Part shown: piece by piece, positions 40,041 to 47,411 of the stretch
Layout: each line of letters starts with the position of its first letter
Position numbering within the stretch: the first letter of the stretch is position 1
Source: Acidimicrobiales bacterium
GTDB taxonomy: Bacteria; Actinomycetota; Acidimicrobiia; Acidimicrobiales; VFJN01
Direction of reading: 5' to 3'
Assembly (NCBI GenBank): GCA_035316325.1
Contig: DATHJB010000147.1
Coordinates: forward strand, 1 to 48,791
DNA: 48,791 nucleotides
Notes under the pieces: model-generated
Seen by the model: only the letters and a program-made list of their open reading frames with translations
Told to the model about the DNA's origin: nothing
Database searches by the model: none
Translations under genes and position numbers: made by a program

Positions 40041-41402
40041 GTGATCGTCGTCGTCGGCGCGGGGCCGGCGGGCCTGGCGGCGGCGTGGCGCGCCGCGCTC
40101 GCCGGGCACGAGGTGACGGTCGTCGAGCGGGCTCCGGTGGTCGGGGGGATGGCCGGGTCGTTCGAGGTGGCGGGCGTGCGGGTGGACCACGGCAGCCACC
40201 GGCTGCACCCGTCGACCCCGCCCGAGATCCTGGGGGCGCTGCGGGAGCTGCTGGGCGACGACCTGCAGGTGCGCCCCCGCAACGGCCGCATCCGGCTGCT
40301 CGACCACTGGGTCGCCTTCCCGCTGCAGACCGGTGACCTGCTGCGCCGCACGCCGCCCCGGTTCGCAGCGCGGGCGGCGCTCGACGCCGCGACCGGGCCG
40401 CTGCGCCGCCCCCGGGCCGACACGTTCGCCGAGGTGATCCGGGCCGGCCTCGGCCCTGCCGTGCTCGACACCTTCTACGGGCCGTACGCCCGCAAGCTGT
40501 GGGGCGTCGACGCATCGGAGCTGGCGGGGGAGCTGGCCCGGCGCCGGGTGAGCGCCTCGTCGCCGCTGGCGATCGCCCGTCGCCTGGTGCGCGGCGCCCG
40601 GCCCGAGGGCCGCACGTTCCTCTACCCCCGGCGGGGGTTCGGCGCGATCGCCGAGGCGCTGGCCGACGCCGCGGTCGCGGCGGGCGTCGACATCCGGCTC
40701 GGCACCGGCCTGCGGGCGCTGAAGGCGGGGAGCGAGCTGCGGGTCGAGCTCGACGACGGCCGCACGATCGACGCCGCCCACGTCTGGTCGACGGCACCGC
40801 TGCCGGTGCTCGCCCGCCTGACCGAGCCGGCGCCCCCGGAGGTCCCCGGCCTACGGCATCGGGCCATGGTGCTGCTCTACCTGGTGCTCGACCGGCCGCC
40901 GTGGACGGCGTTCGACGCCCACTACTTCCCCGGGCCCGACGTGCTCGCCAGCCGGGTGTCGGAGCCCCGCAACTACCGCGACAACCCCGACGACCCGGGC
41001 GACACCACCGTGCTGTGCGCCGAGATCGCCTGCGACGAGGGCGACGCCGTGTGGCAGGCGTCCGACGCCGACCTGGCCCAGCGACTCGCCGACGAGCTCG
41101 CGGCGGCGGGACTGCCCCGGCCCAGCCCCGTCGCCGTCGAGAGCCGCCGGCTACCCCGGGTCTATCCCCTGTACCGGCCCGGCTTCGCCGACGACCTCGC
41201 CGCCCTGGAGCGCTGGGCGGGCACGATCCCCGGCCTGGTCACCTTCGGGCGCCAGGGGCTGTTCACCCCCGACAACACCCATCACGCCTTGGCGATGGGC
41301 TGGGCGGCTGCCGACGCGCTGCGCGACGCCGACGGCACCTTCGACACGGCGACGTGGACCGCCGCCCGGGACGGCTTCCGCTCGTTCGTCGTCGAGGATT
41401 GA
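40041..41402 (+). CDS. FAD-dependent oxidoreductase (protoporphyrinogen-oxidase / amine-oxidase-like)
   Basis: About 453 residues. GTG 40041 begins one base after the ABC ATPase stop. The N-terminus IVVVGAGPAGLAAAWRAALA binds FAD, followed by VVERAPVVGGMAGSFEVAGV and DHGSHRLHPSTPPEIL. The middle resembles the PPOX/UDP-galactopyranose-mutase-like group: FYGPYARKLWGVDASELAGE and FLYPRRGFGAIAEALADAA. The end GLFTPDNTHHALAMGWAAAD closes the FAD site. The substrate is unknown. Haem or porphyrin chemistry is attractive beside iron uptake, but glycan or lipid modification fits the adjacent glycosyltransferase as well. Its last 121 bp overlap antisense with the glycosyltransferase tail. Confidence 0.82.
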   Translation: MIVVVGAGPAGLAAAWRAALAGHEVTVVERAPVVGGMAGSFEVAGVRVDHGSHRLHPSTPPEILGALRELLGDDLQVRPRNGRIRLLDHWVAFPLQTGDLLRRTPPRFAARAALDAATGPLRRPRADTFAEVIRAGLGPAVLDTFYGPYARKLWGVDASELAGELARRRVSASSPLAIARRLVRGARPEGRTFLYPRRGFGAIAEALADAAVAAGVDIRLGTGLRALKAGSELRVELDDGRTIDAAHVWSTAPLPVLARLTEPAPPEVPGLRHRAMVLLYLVLDRPPWTAFDAHYFPGPDVLASRVSEPRNYRDNPDDPGDTTVLCAEIACDEGDAVWQASDADLAQRLADELAAAGLPRPSPVAVESRRLPRVYPLYRPGFADDLAALERWAGTIPGLVTFGRQGLFTPDNTHHALAMGWAAADALRDADGTFDTATWTAARDGFRSFVVED

Positions 41403-42217
41403 GGCTCAATGCGGCGCAGCCGCCCTTGACGCTGCTTGGGGCGGCGGCGGGGTGGTTGGTATGGGGACTGAAGGTCGATGCTGCGCAGATCGAGCTCGGG
41501 GGCCGGCGACCGCAGCTCCCGCCACACCGCCGGCACCACCCGGCGCAGGTAGGGGAGGAGCTTCACGAACGACTGGCCGTGCTCCCGGAACCGGTAGGTG
41601 ATCGGCACCTCGGCGTAGCGGAAGCCCTTGGCCAGCAGGTCGAGGGTGAGCACCTGGGCGTAGTTGAAGTCGTGGACCAGCTCGGCCGACCGAGCGGCGG
41701 CGGGGGACAGGGCCCGGTAGCCGGACTGCCCGTCGGTGAGGCCCCGCACGCCCCAGCGCCGCACCAGCAGGCGCAGCACCAGCGTCAGCACCTGGTTGCC
41801 CACCCAGCGATGCGGCCGCATCGACCGGGACAGACCGGCGAAGCGCGACCCGACCACGTAGTCGGCGGTGCCCGCCAGGATCGGGGCGACGAGGTGCTCG
41901 ATCTCCTCGGGGGCGTACTCGCCGTCGGCGTCGCAGAACACCACCGCGGCGGCATCGCGCTCCACGCCCAGCACCAGTCCGGCCCGCACGGCGGCGCCCA
42001 GCCCCTGGTTCGTCGGGAGCGCGTGGACGTCGGCGCCGGCGGCCCGGGCCACGTCGGCGGTGTCGTCGGTCGAACCGTCGTCCACGACCACCACCTGCAG
42101 CGGATGCCCGGCCACCGTGGCGGGGGCTCGTCGCACCACCGCGGCCACCGACTCCTCCTCGTCGAACGCGGGGAGGAACAGCAGCACGGGCGCCGACGAG
42201 GTAGGGCTATCAGTCAC
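41282..42217 (-). CDS. Family 2 glycosyltransferase (DPM1/polyprenyl-phosphate type)
   Basis: About 311 residues. GT2 core: VLLFLPAFDEEESVAAVVRR, VVVVDDGSTDDTADVAR, TNQGLGAAVRAGLVLG, the DxD-type motif in VVFCDADGEYAPEEIEHLV, VGSRFAGLSRSMRPHRW and LTDGQSGYRALSPAAARS, ending in EVPITYRFREHGQSFVKLLP. It transfers a sugar from a nucleotide donor, typically to a polyprenyl phosphate or glycan. The catalytic part ends near residue 235. The remaining 70 or so residues are basic, low-complexity read-through that overlaps the FAD gene by 121 bp, so the true 3' end is odd. GTG 42217 is the start; the divergent binding-protein gene begins 51 bp away. Confidence 0.82.
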   Translation of the reverse strand: MTDSPTSSAPVLLFLPAFDEEESVAAVVRRAPATVAGHPLQVVVVDDGSTDDTADVARAAGADVHALPTNQGLGAAVRAGLVLGVERDAAAVVFCDADGEYAPEEIEHLVAPILAGTADYVVGSRFAGLSRSMRPHRWVGNQVLTLVLRLLVRRWGVRGLTDGQSGYRALSPAAARSAELVHDFNYAQVLTLDLLAKGFRYAEVPITYRFREHGQSFVKLLPYLRRVVPAVWRELRSPAPELDLRSIDLQSPYQPPRRRPKQRQGRLRRIEPQSSTTNERKPSRAAVHVAVSKVPSASRSASAAAQPIAKA

Positions 42218-42229
42218 AGTTAGGGGATC

Positions 42230-42259
42230 TTTACAGTAAATGCGCAGGATGGCTAGCCT
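42230..42259 (+). promoter_or_regulatory. Promoter of the ferric-type binding protein with overlapping dyad
   Basis: TTTACA (42230-42235) and TAGCCT (42254-42259) are 18 bp apart, and ATG 42268 follows after 8 nt. The -35 is part of TTTAC-A-GTAAA (42230-42240), a perfect dyad that is AT-rich for this window and lies between the divergent glycosyltransferase and binding-protein genes. It may be the iron-responsive operator, but it does not look like a Fur or IdeR box. Confidence 0.4.
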
Positions 42260-42267
42260 CCGTCGAC

Positions 42268-43296
42268 ATGCGACAGGGGCAGCGGGCACGAAGAGGGCTG
42301 GCGATCGCCGTGGCGTTGGCCATCGGAGTCTCGACCGCGGCGGCGGGCTGCAGCAGCAGCGACGACGACTTCCTCTACATCTACTCAGGCCGCACCAAGA
42401 ACCTGATCCGCCCGCTGCTCGACCAGTTCGCCGAGGAGTCCGGCGTCAAGATCGACGTCCGCTACGGCGACTCCGCCGACCTGGCGCTGCTGCTCGACGA
42501 GGAGGGCGACCGCACCAACGTCGACGTGTTCGTCTCGCAGAGCCCCGGCGCCGTCGGCTACCTCGACGCCCAGGGACTGCTCGGCGAGCTGCCCGAGAGC
42601 GTGACCGGCATGGTGCCCGAGGGCGACGCCGCCGAGGACGGGAGCTGGGTGGGCCTGTCGGGCCGGGTGCGCACGCTCGTCTACAACACCGACCTGATCG
42701 ACCCGGCCGACCTGCCCGACTCGGTGCTCGACCTGGCCGACCCGCAGTACGCCGGCCAGGTGGGTGTGGCGCCCACCAACGGCTCGTTCCAGGACTTCGT
42801 CACCGTGCTCCGCTCCCACGTCGGCGAGGAGGAGACCGGCGACTTCCTGACCGCGCTGGCCGACGGCGGTGCCCCGACGTTCAGCAACAACACCGCCATC
42901 GTGGAGGCCGTCGGCCGCGGTGAGGTGCCGATGGGGCTGGTCAACCACTACTACGCCTTCGTCGCCAAGGCCGAGGACCCCGACCTGCCCGTGGAGAACT
43001 ACTTCTTCCCCGCGGGCGACTACGGCTCGACGCTGCTGGTGACCGCGGCGTCGATCGTCGAGGGCTCCGACATGCCCGACGAGGCCGAGCAGTTCGTGGA
43101 GTTCCTGCTGTCGTCCGAGGCCCAGCAGTACTTCGGCGACGAGACCTTCGAGTACCCGCTGGCCTCGGGCGCCGAGCCCGCCGACGAGCTGCCGCCGTTC
43201 GACGAGATCACCACCACCCGGGTCGACCTGGGCGAGCTCGGCAGCGGCCTCGAGGCGACGGCGGAGCTGATCGACGCCAGTGGCCTCCACAGCTGA
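42268..43296 (+). CDS. Ferric-ion-type (FbpA-like) ABC substrate-binding lipoprotein
   Basis: About 342 residues. Signal peptide with lipobox TAAAGCSSS. The mature protein is a type II binding protein: LYIYSGRTKNLIRPLLDQFA, VKIDVRYGDSADLALLLDEE, DVFVSQSPGAVGYLDAQGLL, RTLVYNTDLIDPADLPDSV and the Tyr pair in LVNHYYAFVAKA. This YY pair is the iron-binding signature of FbpA proteins. It should bind Fe(III) or a Fe(III) complex outside the membrane. Its gene overlaps the permease gene by 17 bp, and the probable ATPase is encoded at 38885. A leaderless-type promoter precedes it. Confidence 0.92.
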   Translation: MRQGQRARRGLAIAVALAIGVSTAAAGCSSSDDDFLYIYSGRTKNLIRPLLDQFAEESGVKIDVRYGDSADLALLLDEEGDRTNVDVFVSQSPGAVGYLDAQGLLGELPESVTGMVPEGDAAEDGSWVGLSGRVRTLVYNTDLIDPADLPDSVLDLADPQYAGQVGVAPTNGSFQDFVTVLRSHVGEEETGDFLTALADGGAPTFSNNTAIVEAVGRGEVPMGLVNHYYAFVAKAEDPDLPVENYFFPAGDYGSTLLVTAASIVEGSDMPDEAEQFVEFLLSSEAQQYFGDETFEYPLASGAEPADELPPFDEITTTRVDLGELGSGLEATAELIDASGLHS

Positions 43297-44914
43297 CGCC
43301 GGGCGCGGAGGGTCCCGCCTCGGGAGGTTGACCGGCGGCGCCTCACCGACGCTGGTCGGGGTGTGCGGCGTGGTCGGGCTGCTGTTCGCCGCGCCGCTGC
43401 TGTACCTGGTGAGGGAGAACCTCGCCGGCAGCGAGGACCTCGTCGACCTGTACACGTCGGCGCGCACGCTCGGGCCGCTGCGCAACACGCTGGTGCTCGC
43501 CGTCGCCACCGCGGCGTCGGCGTCGGTGGTCGGCACCGGGCTGGCGTGGCTGACCACCCGCAGCGACCTGCCGCTGCGGCGGTTCTGGGCGGCGGTGACC
43601 CCGCTGCCCCTGGTGTTCCCGTCGTTCGTCGGGGCGCTGGGGCTGGTGGCGGCGCTGTCGCCGGGCGGCCTGCTGGAGTCGCCACTCGGCTGGGTGGGCG
43701 TCGACCCGACCCGGCCCGAGGGCTTCTGGGGCGCCTGGCTGGTGCTGACGCTCTTCACCACGCCCTACGTCCTGCTGCCGGTCGCCGCCCGGCTGGTGTC
43801 GCTGCCGCCGTCGCTGGAGGAGAGCGCCCGGCTGCTGGGACGCGGCCCGTGGGCGGTGTTCCGCACGGTGGTGCTGCCGCAGCTCCGCTCGTCGATCCTG
43901 GCGGGCGCCCTGCTGGTGTTCCTCTACGCGGTGAGCGACTTCGGCGTGGTGGTGCTGCTGCGCTTCGACACGCTGACCCGGGCCATCCACACCAACAGGC
44001 TGTTCAACGCCGACCGGTCGGCCGCGCTGAGCCTGCTGCTGGCGGTGGTGGCGCTGGCGGTGGTCGCCGCCGAGCGGACCGTCTCCCGGCGGGCCCGCGA
44101 CGTCGACGGCGTGCGCACCAAGCAGCCGTTGAGGGTCCCGTTGGGGCGCGGCCGCTGGCCGGCGTTCGGGCTGGTGGTGGTGTGGACCGGGCTGGCGCTG
44201 GGTGGGCCGCTGGCGTCGCTCGGGCTGTGGGCCTGGCGCGGCCTGGCGGGCGAGGGCAGCGACCTGAGCGGTGCCGGCGAGGGCCTGGGTGGCCTGCGGA
44301 CCCCGGCCGGGAACTCGGCCGCCATCGGCATGGTGACGGCCCTGGTGGCGGTGGCCGTGGTGCTGCCGCTGGCCTACCTGTCGGCCCGCCATCGGGCCGC
44401 GGCCGGCGACGCCGCCAACGGCCTGGTGGCCGCGGGCTTCGCCCTGCCGGGCCTGGTGGTGGCGCTCGCCGTCGTGTCGTTCGCCTTGGACCTGCCCGAG
44501 TCGTGGGGCCTGTACGAGAGCTTCACCCTGCTGGTGTTCGCCTACGTGGTGCACCTCGGCGCCCAGTCGCTGCGGGCGGCGCAGGTGGCGGTGGCGGCGG
44601 TGCCCCGGCGGCTCGACGAGTCGGCCCGGATGCTGGGCGCCGGCCGGGTGCGGCGGTTCGGCACCATCGAGCTGCCGCTGATGGTGCCGGGGCTGGCGGC
44701 GGGCGCGGGCCTGGTGCTGCTGTCGACGATGAAGGAGCTGCCGATCACCCTGCTGGTGGCGCCGACCGGGTTCGAGACCCTGTCGACCCGGATCTGGGCC
44801 GACGCCGAGTCGGGCTTCCTGGCCGAGGCGGGACTGGCCAGCATCGTGCTCGTCGCGCTGTCGGGCGTCCTGACCTGGCTGCTGGTCACCCGGCGGACGG
44901 AACGCCTGGCGTGA
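43280..44914 (+). CDS. Ferric-ion-type (FbpB-like) ABC permease, two fused membrane domains
   Basis: About 544 residues with about 12 membrane helices in two homologous halves. Each half has the EAA-like loop: LEESARLLGRGPWAVFRTVV with LPQLRSSILAGALLVFLYA in the first, and LDESARMLGAGRVRRFGTIE with LPLMVPGLAAGAGLVLLSTM in the second. GTG 43280 overlaps the binding-protein gene by 17 bp, so translation is coupled. It forms the channel of a ferric importer. The ATPase of the system is most likely the one at 38885, since no other lies nearby. Its stop overlaps the next start by 4 bp (GTGA at 44911). Confidence 0.93.
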   Translation: MASTADAGRGGSRLGRLTGGASPTLVGVCGVVGLLFAAPLLYLVRENLAGSEDLVDLYTSARTLGPLRNTLVLAVATAASASVVGTGLAWLTTRSDLPLRRFWAAVTPLPLVFPSFVGALGLVAALSPGGLLESPLGWVGVDPTRPEGFWGAWLVLTLFTTPYVLLPVAARLVSLPPSLEESARLLGRGPWAVFRTVVLPQLRSSILAGALLVFLYAVSDFGVVVLLRFDTLTRAIHTNRLFNADRSAALSLLLAVVALAVVAAERTVSRRARDVDGVRTKQPLRVPLGRGRWPAFGLVVVWTGLALGGPLASLGLWAWRGLAGEGSDLSGAGEGLGGLRTPAGNSAAIGMVTALVAVAVVLPLAYLSARHRAAAGDAANGLVAAGFALPGLVVALAVVSFALDLPESWGLYESFTLLVFAYVVHLGAQSLRAAQVAVAAVPRRLDESARMLGAGRVRRFGTIELPLMVPGLAAGAGLVLLSTMKELPITLLVAPTGFETLSTRIWADAESGFLAEAGLASIVLVALSGVLTWLLVTRRTERLA

Positions 44915-46302
44915 CGTCGCGGCTGGGGCTCGTCATGGCGGGGGTGGGCGTGGTCGTGGCGGCGTGGGCGATGGTGGCGATCCCGGCCCGGGCGACCTCG
45001 GGGGCGCGCACCACGGCCGACGAGCCGCAGTACCTGCTGTCGGCCCAGAGCCTGGCCGAGGACCGGGACCTGTGGATCGACGACGAGCTGGCGGAGCGGG
45101 CGTACGAGCCCTTCCACGAGGTGCGGCTGCCGGTGCAGACCGAGCGGCTCGACGACGGCCGGTCGATCAGCCCCCACGACCCCCTACTGCCGGCGATCCT
45201 GGCGGTGCCGATGGGGCTGGGCGGCTGGGCCTGGGCCAAGGCGACCCTCGCGGTCCTGGCCGGCGTCCTGGCCGCGGTGCTCACGTGGACCGCGGTGCGG
45301 CGGTTCGACGTGCCCCTGCCGGTCGCGGCGGTCACGGTGCTCGCCTTCGGCGTGTCGGCGCCCCTCTCGTCGTACGGCACCCAGGTCTACCCGGAGCTCC
45401 CGGCGGCGCTGGCCGTCGCGGTGGCGGTCGCGGCGCTGACCTCCCCGTCGTCGTCCCGCCGTCACGACCTGGTGTGGGTCGCCGCCGTCGTGGCGCTGCC
45501 GTGGCTGGGAGTGAAGTACCTCCCGGTCGCCGCGGTGCTGGCGGTGCTGGGGCTCGTCCGGTCCCGGTCGACCACGGCGCTGGCGGGGCTGGCGGTGTCG
45601 GGGGTCGTGTACCTCGTGGGGCACCAGCTGCTCTACGGCGGGTGGACCGTCTACGCCGCGGGGGACCACTTCGTGGGCGGGGAGCTGACCGTGGTCGGGA
45701 GCTCGCCGGACTACCTCGGGCGGAGCCGCCGGGTGGTCGGGCTGCTGCTCGACCGTGAGTTCGGGCTCGCCGTGTGGATGCCGGGCTACCTGCTCGCCGT
45801 CCCGGCCGCTGCGGCGCTGCTGCGGCGCCGGCCGCCGGGCTGGCTGGTGCTGGCCCTGCCCGCCGCCGCCGGGTGGGCGACCGCCACGTGGGTGGCCCTC
45901 ACCATGCACGGCTGGTGGTGGCCCGGGCGGCAGACCGTCGTGATCCTGCCGTGCGTCGTGCTCGCCGTGGCCTGGTGGGCCGGGCGGGTCGCGGCCATGC
46001 GCCCGGCCGTCGCGGTCGCCGGGGTGCTCGGTGCCCTCAGCTGGATGTGGCTGGTGGTCGAGGCGCGGCGGGGCGACCTGACCCTGGTGGTCGACTTCGC
46101 CACCACCCGCAACCCCGTCTTCCGGGCGCTGCACGCCGTGCTGCCCGACTACCGCCATCCCGACAGCGGCGACTGGCTGCTGCAGGCCGCCTGGCTGGTG
46201 GGGCTCGGCGCCGTGGCCGCCGTCGCGGCTTTCGGGCCGCGGTTCGCCCGCCCTCGTTCGACAATCGAGACAACAAGGAGTGCAACCCATGTTCCTGCAT
46301 AG
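44911..46302 (+). CDS. GT-C-type membrane glycosyltransferase or related multi-spanning protein
   Basis: About 463 residues and roughly nine to eleven membrane helices. The first outer loop has TTADEPQYLLSAQSLAED, which carries the DE..Y motif of GT-C glycosyltransferases (ArnT/PMT style). Later landmarks are WAKATLAVLAGVLAAVLTW, YGTQVYPELPAALAVAVAVA and LPWLGVKYLPVAAVLAVLGL, with WVALTMHGWWWPGRQTVVIL in the second half. Enzymes of this fold take polyprenyl-linked sugars, so the GT2 protein at 41282 could supply its donor. GTG 44911 overlaps the permease stop (GTGA). Its own end overlaps the cupredoxin start by 14 bp, placing it inside the iron operon. Confidence 0.75.
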   Translation: MTSRLGLVMAGVGVVVAAWAMVAIPARATSGARTTADEPQYLLSAQSLAEDRDLWIDDELAERAYEPFHEVRLPVQTERLDDGRSISPHDPLLPAILAVPMGLGGWAWAKATLAVLAGVLAAVLTWTAVRRFDVPLPVAAVTVLAFGVSAPLSSYGTQVYPELPAALAVAVAVAALTSPSSSRRHDLVWVAAVVALPWLGVKYLPVAAVLAVLGLVRSRSTTALAGLAVSGVVYLVGHQLLYGGWTVYAAGDHFVGGELTVVGSSPDYLGRSRRVVGLLLDREFGLAVWMPGYLLAVPAAAALLRRRPPGWLVLALPAAAGWATATWVALTMHGWWWPGRQTVVILPCVVLAVAWWAGRVAAMRPAVAVAGVLGALSWMWLVVEARRGDLTLVVDFATTRNPVFRALHAVLPDYRHPDSGDWLLQAAWLVGLGAVAAVAAFGPRFARPRSTIETTRSATHVPA

Positions 46303-46912
46303 AGGACGGAAGGCCGTCGCGCTCGTCGGCCTGGTCGCCCTGCTGGGTGTGGCCGCGTGCGGCGACGACGACGACGATGGCGCCTCGGTCCGGGAGAGCG
46401 GCGACACGTCGGGCAGCGGCTCCGGCTCCGGTAGCGGCTCGGCGTCCGGGACCGGCTCGGGCTCCGGCTCGGGGTCGGGCAGCGGCACCGCCGACGGCGA
46501 GGAGTGCGTGCTCGTCGGCGCCTCCGATGCCGAGCCCACCGAGACCGTGGAGGTCACGCTCCAGGAGTTCACCATCGAGCCCGTGCCCGACGAGATCCCG
46601 GCCGGCACGGTCGAGTTCGCCGTCACCAACGACGGCACGGAGATCCACGAGATCGTGATCGTGAAGTTCGACGGCGAGCCCGGCGACATCCCGACGGCCG
46701 ACGACGGCTCGGCCGACGAGGCCCAGCTGCCGGCCGGCACCGAGGTGCTGGAGATCGAAGGCTTCGCCGGCGAGGGCAAGACCTGCACCGCGGCGTTCGA
46801 CCTGGAGGCGGGCAGCTACGCCCTCTTCTGCAACATCGTGGAGGAAGAGGACTCGGGCGAGCTGGAGGCCCACTACCAGATGGGCATGTACACCAGCTTC
46901 ACGGTGACCTGA
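46289..46912 (+). CDS. Cupredoxin-domain lipoprotein with Ser-Gly linker
   Basis: About 207 residues. The signal peptide ends in lipobox LLGVAACGDD. A Ser-Gly linker of about 25 residues follows (46411-46487). The C-terminal domain is cupredoxin-like: VEVTLQEFTIEPVPDEIPAG, VTNDGTEIHEIVIVKFDG with a His ligand, ALFCNIVEEE with the Cys and AHYQMGMYTSF with His and Met. This H-C-H-M set fits a type I copper site. It could carry electrons or copper at the cell surface, perhaps oxidising or reducing iron for the neighbouring importer. ATG 46289 follows AAGGAG; GTG 46280 is an alternative. Last gene of the ferric-type operon. Confidence 0.82.
   Translation: MFLHRGRKAVALVGLVALLGVAACGDDDDDGASVRESGDTSGSGSGSGSGSASGTGSGSGSGSGSGTADGEECVLVGASDAEPTETVEVTLQEFTIEPVPDEIPAGTVEFAVTNDGTEIHEIVIVKFDGEPGDIPTADDGSADEAQLPAGTEVLEIEGFAGEGKTCTAAFDLEAGSYALFCNIVEEEDSGELEAHYQMGMYTSFTVT
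46411..46487 (+). repeat. Ser-Gly codon repeat (linker of the cupredoxin lipoprotein)
   Basis: GGCTC(C/G) and GGCAGC hexamer variants run for about 77 bp, encoding alternating Gly and Ser with two Ala/Thr breaks. It stays in frame and links the lipid anchor to the cupredoxin domain. Length variation between strains would be expected. Confidence 0.8.
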
Positions 46913-46915
46913 CGG

Positions 46916-47305
46916 TCAGACGGACTGGCGGCTCAGCGTCTCCGCGGAGACGACACCGACCACATGGCCGTCCTCGAGCACGGGTACGCGTTCCAGCTCA
47001 TGCGTCTGCATGAGCTGGAACGCCATGCTGGCGGTGTCGTCGGCGGACACGGAGGGCCACTCCGTGTCGCAGCAATCCCCCGCGAGGATGGTGGCGGGGT
47101 GGCGACCGGCTGCAATGGCGAAGACGACGATGTCGCTGTTGGTGAGCACACCACAGAGCTCGCCCTGATCGTCCATGACGAGGGCGTCGGCGACGTCCCG
47201 CGCCCGCATCAGGTGAGCTGCCGCTTCGATCGAGGTGCGGGCATCGACCATGAGCGGATCAGTGTCCATCACGTCTCGAACCTTCTGAGCCATCGCCGTT
47301 TCCAT
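46916..47305 (-). CDS. Two-CBS-domain protein
   Basis: About 129 residues, a tandem CBS (Bateman) module with no other domain. First CBS: VRDVMDTDPLMVDARTSIEA, MRARDVADALVMDDQGELCG, VLTNSDIVVFAIA. Second: TEWPSVSADDTASMAFQLMQ, ELERVPVLEDGHVVGVVSAE. Such modules bind adenine nucleotides or related ligands and regulate partner proteins. None is identifiable here. The start is ATG 47305 or ATG 47293 (MAQKV). It is convergent with the cupredoxin operon, with 3 bp between stops. The 78 bp between it and the insertion sequence contain no further gene. Confidence 0.88.
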   Translation of the reverse strand: METAMAQKVRDVMDTDPLMVDARTSIEAAAHLMRARDVADALVMDDQGELCGVLTNSDIVVFAIAAGRHPATILAGDCCDTEWPSVSADDTASMAFQLMQTHELERVPVLEDGHVVGVVSAETLSRQSV

Positions 47306-47383
47306 CCCGAGGTGGTTTGCTCACACCGACACGCAAGAGCTTCCCCTACCGCGCGCGGGTAAACAGTCCGGCCGAAGAAATCT

Positions 47384-47411
47384 GGCTCTCGGAGCGGATC
47401 CGTGGGTTAGT
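47384..47411. repeat. Left terminal inverted repeat of the ISL3 element
   Basis: Starts GGCTC at 47384 and includes GATCCGTGGGT at 47397-47407. Against the reverse complement of the right end, the first five bases, a run of eleven and a run of three match. The repeat overlaps the last codon of the transposase (stop at 47407-47409). Confidence 0.78.
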
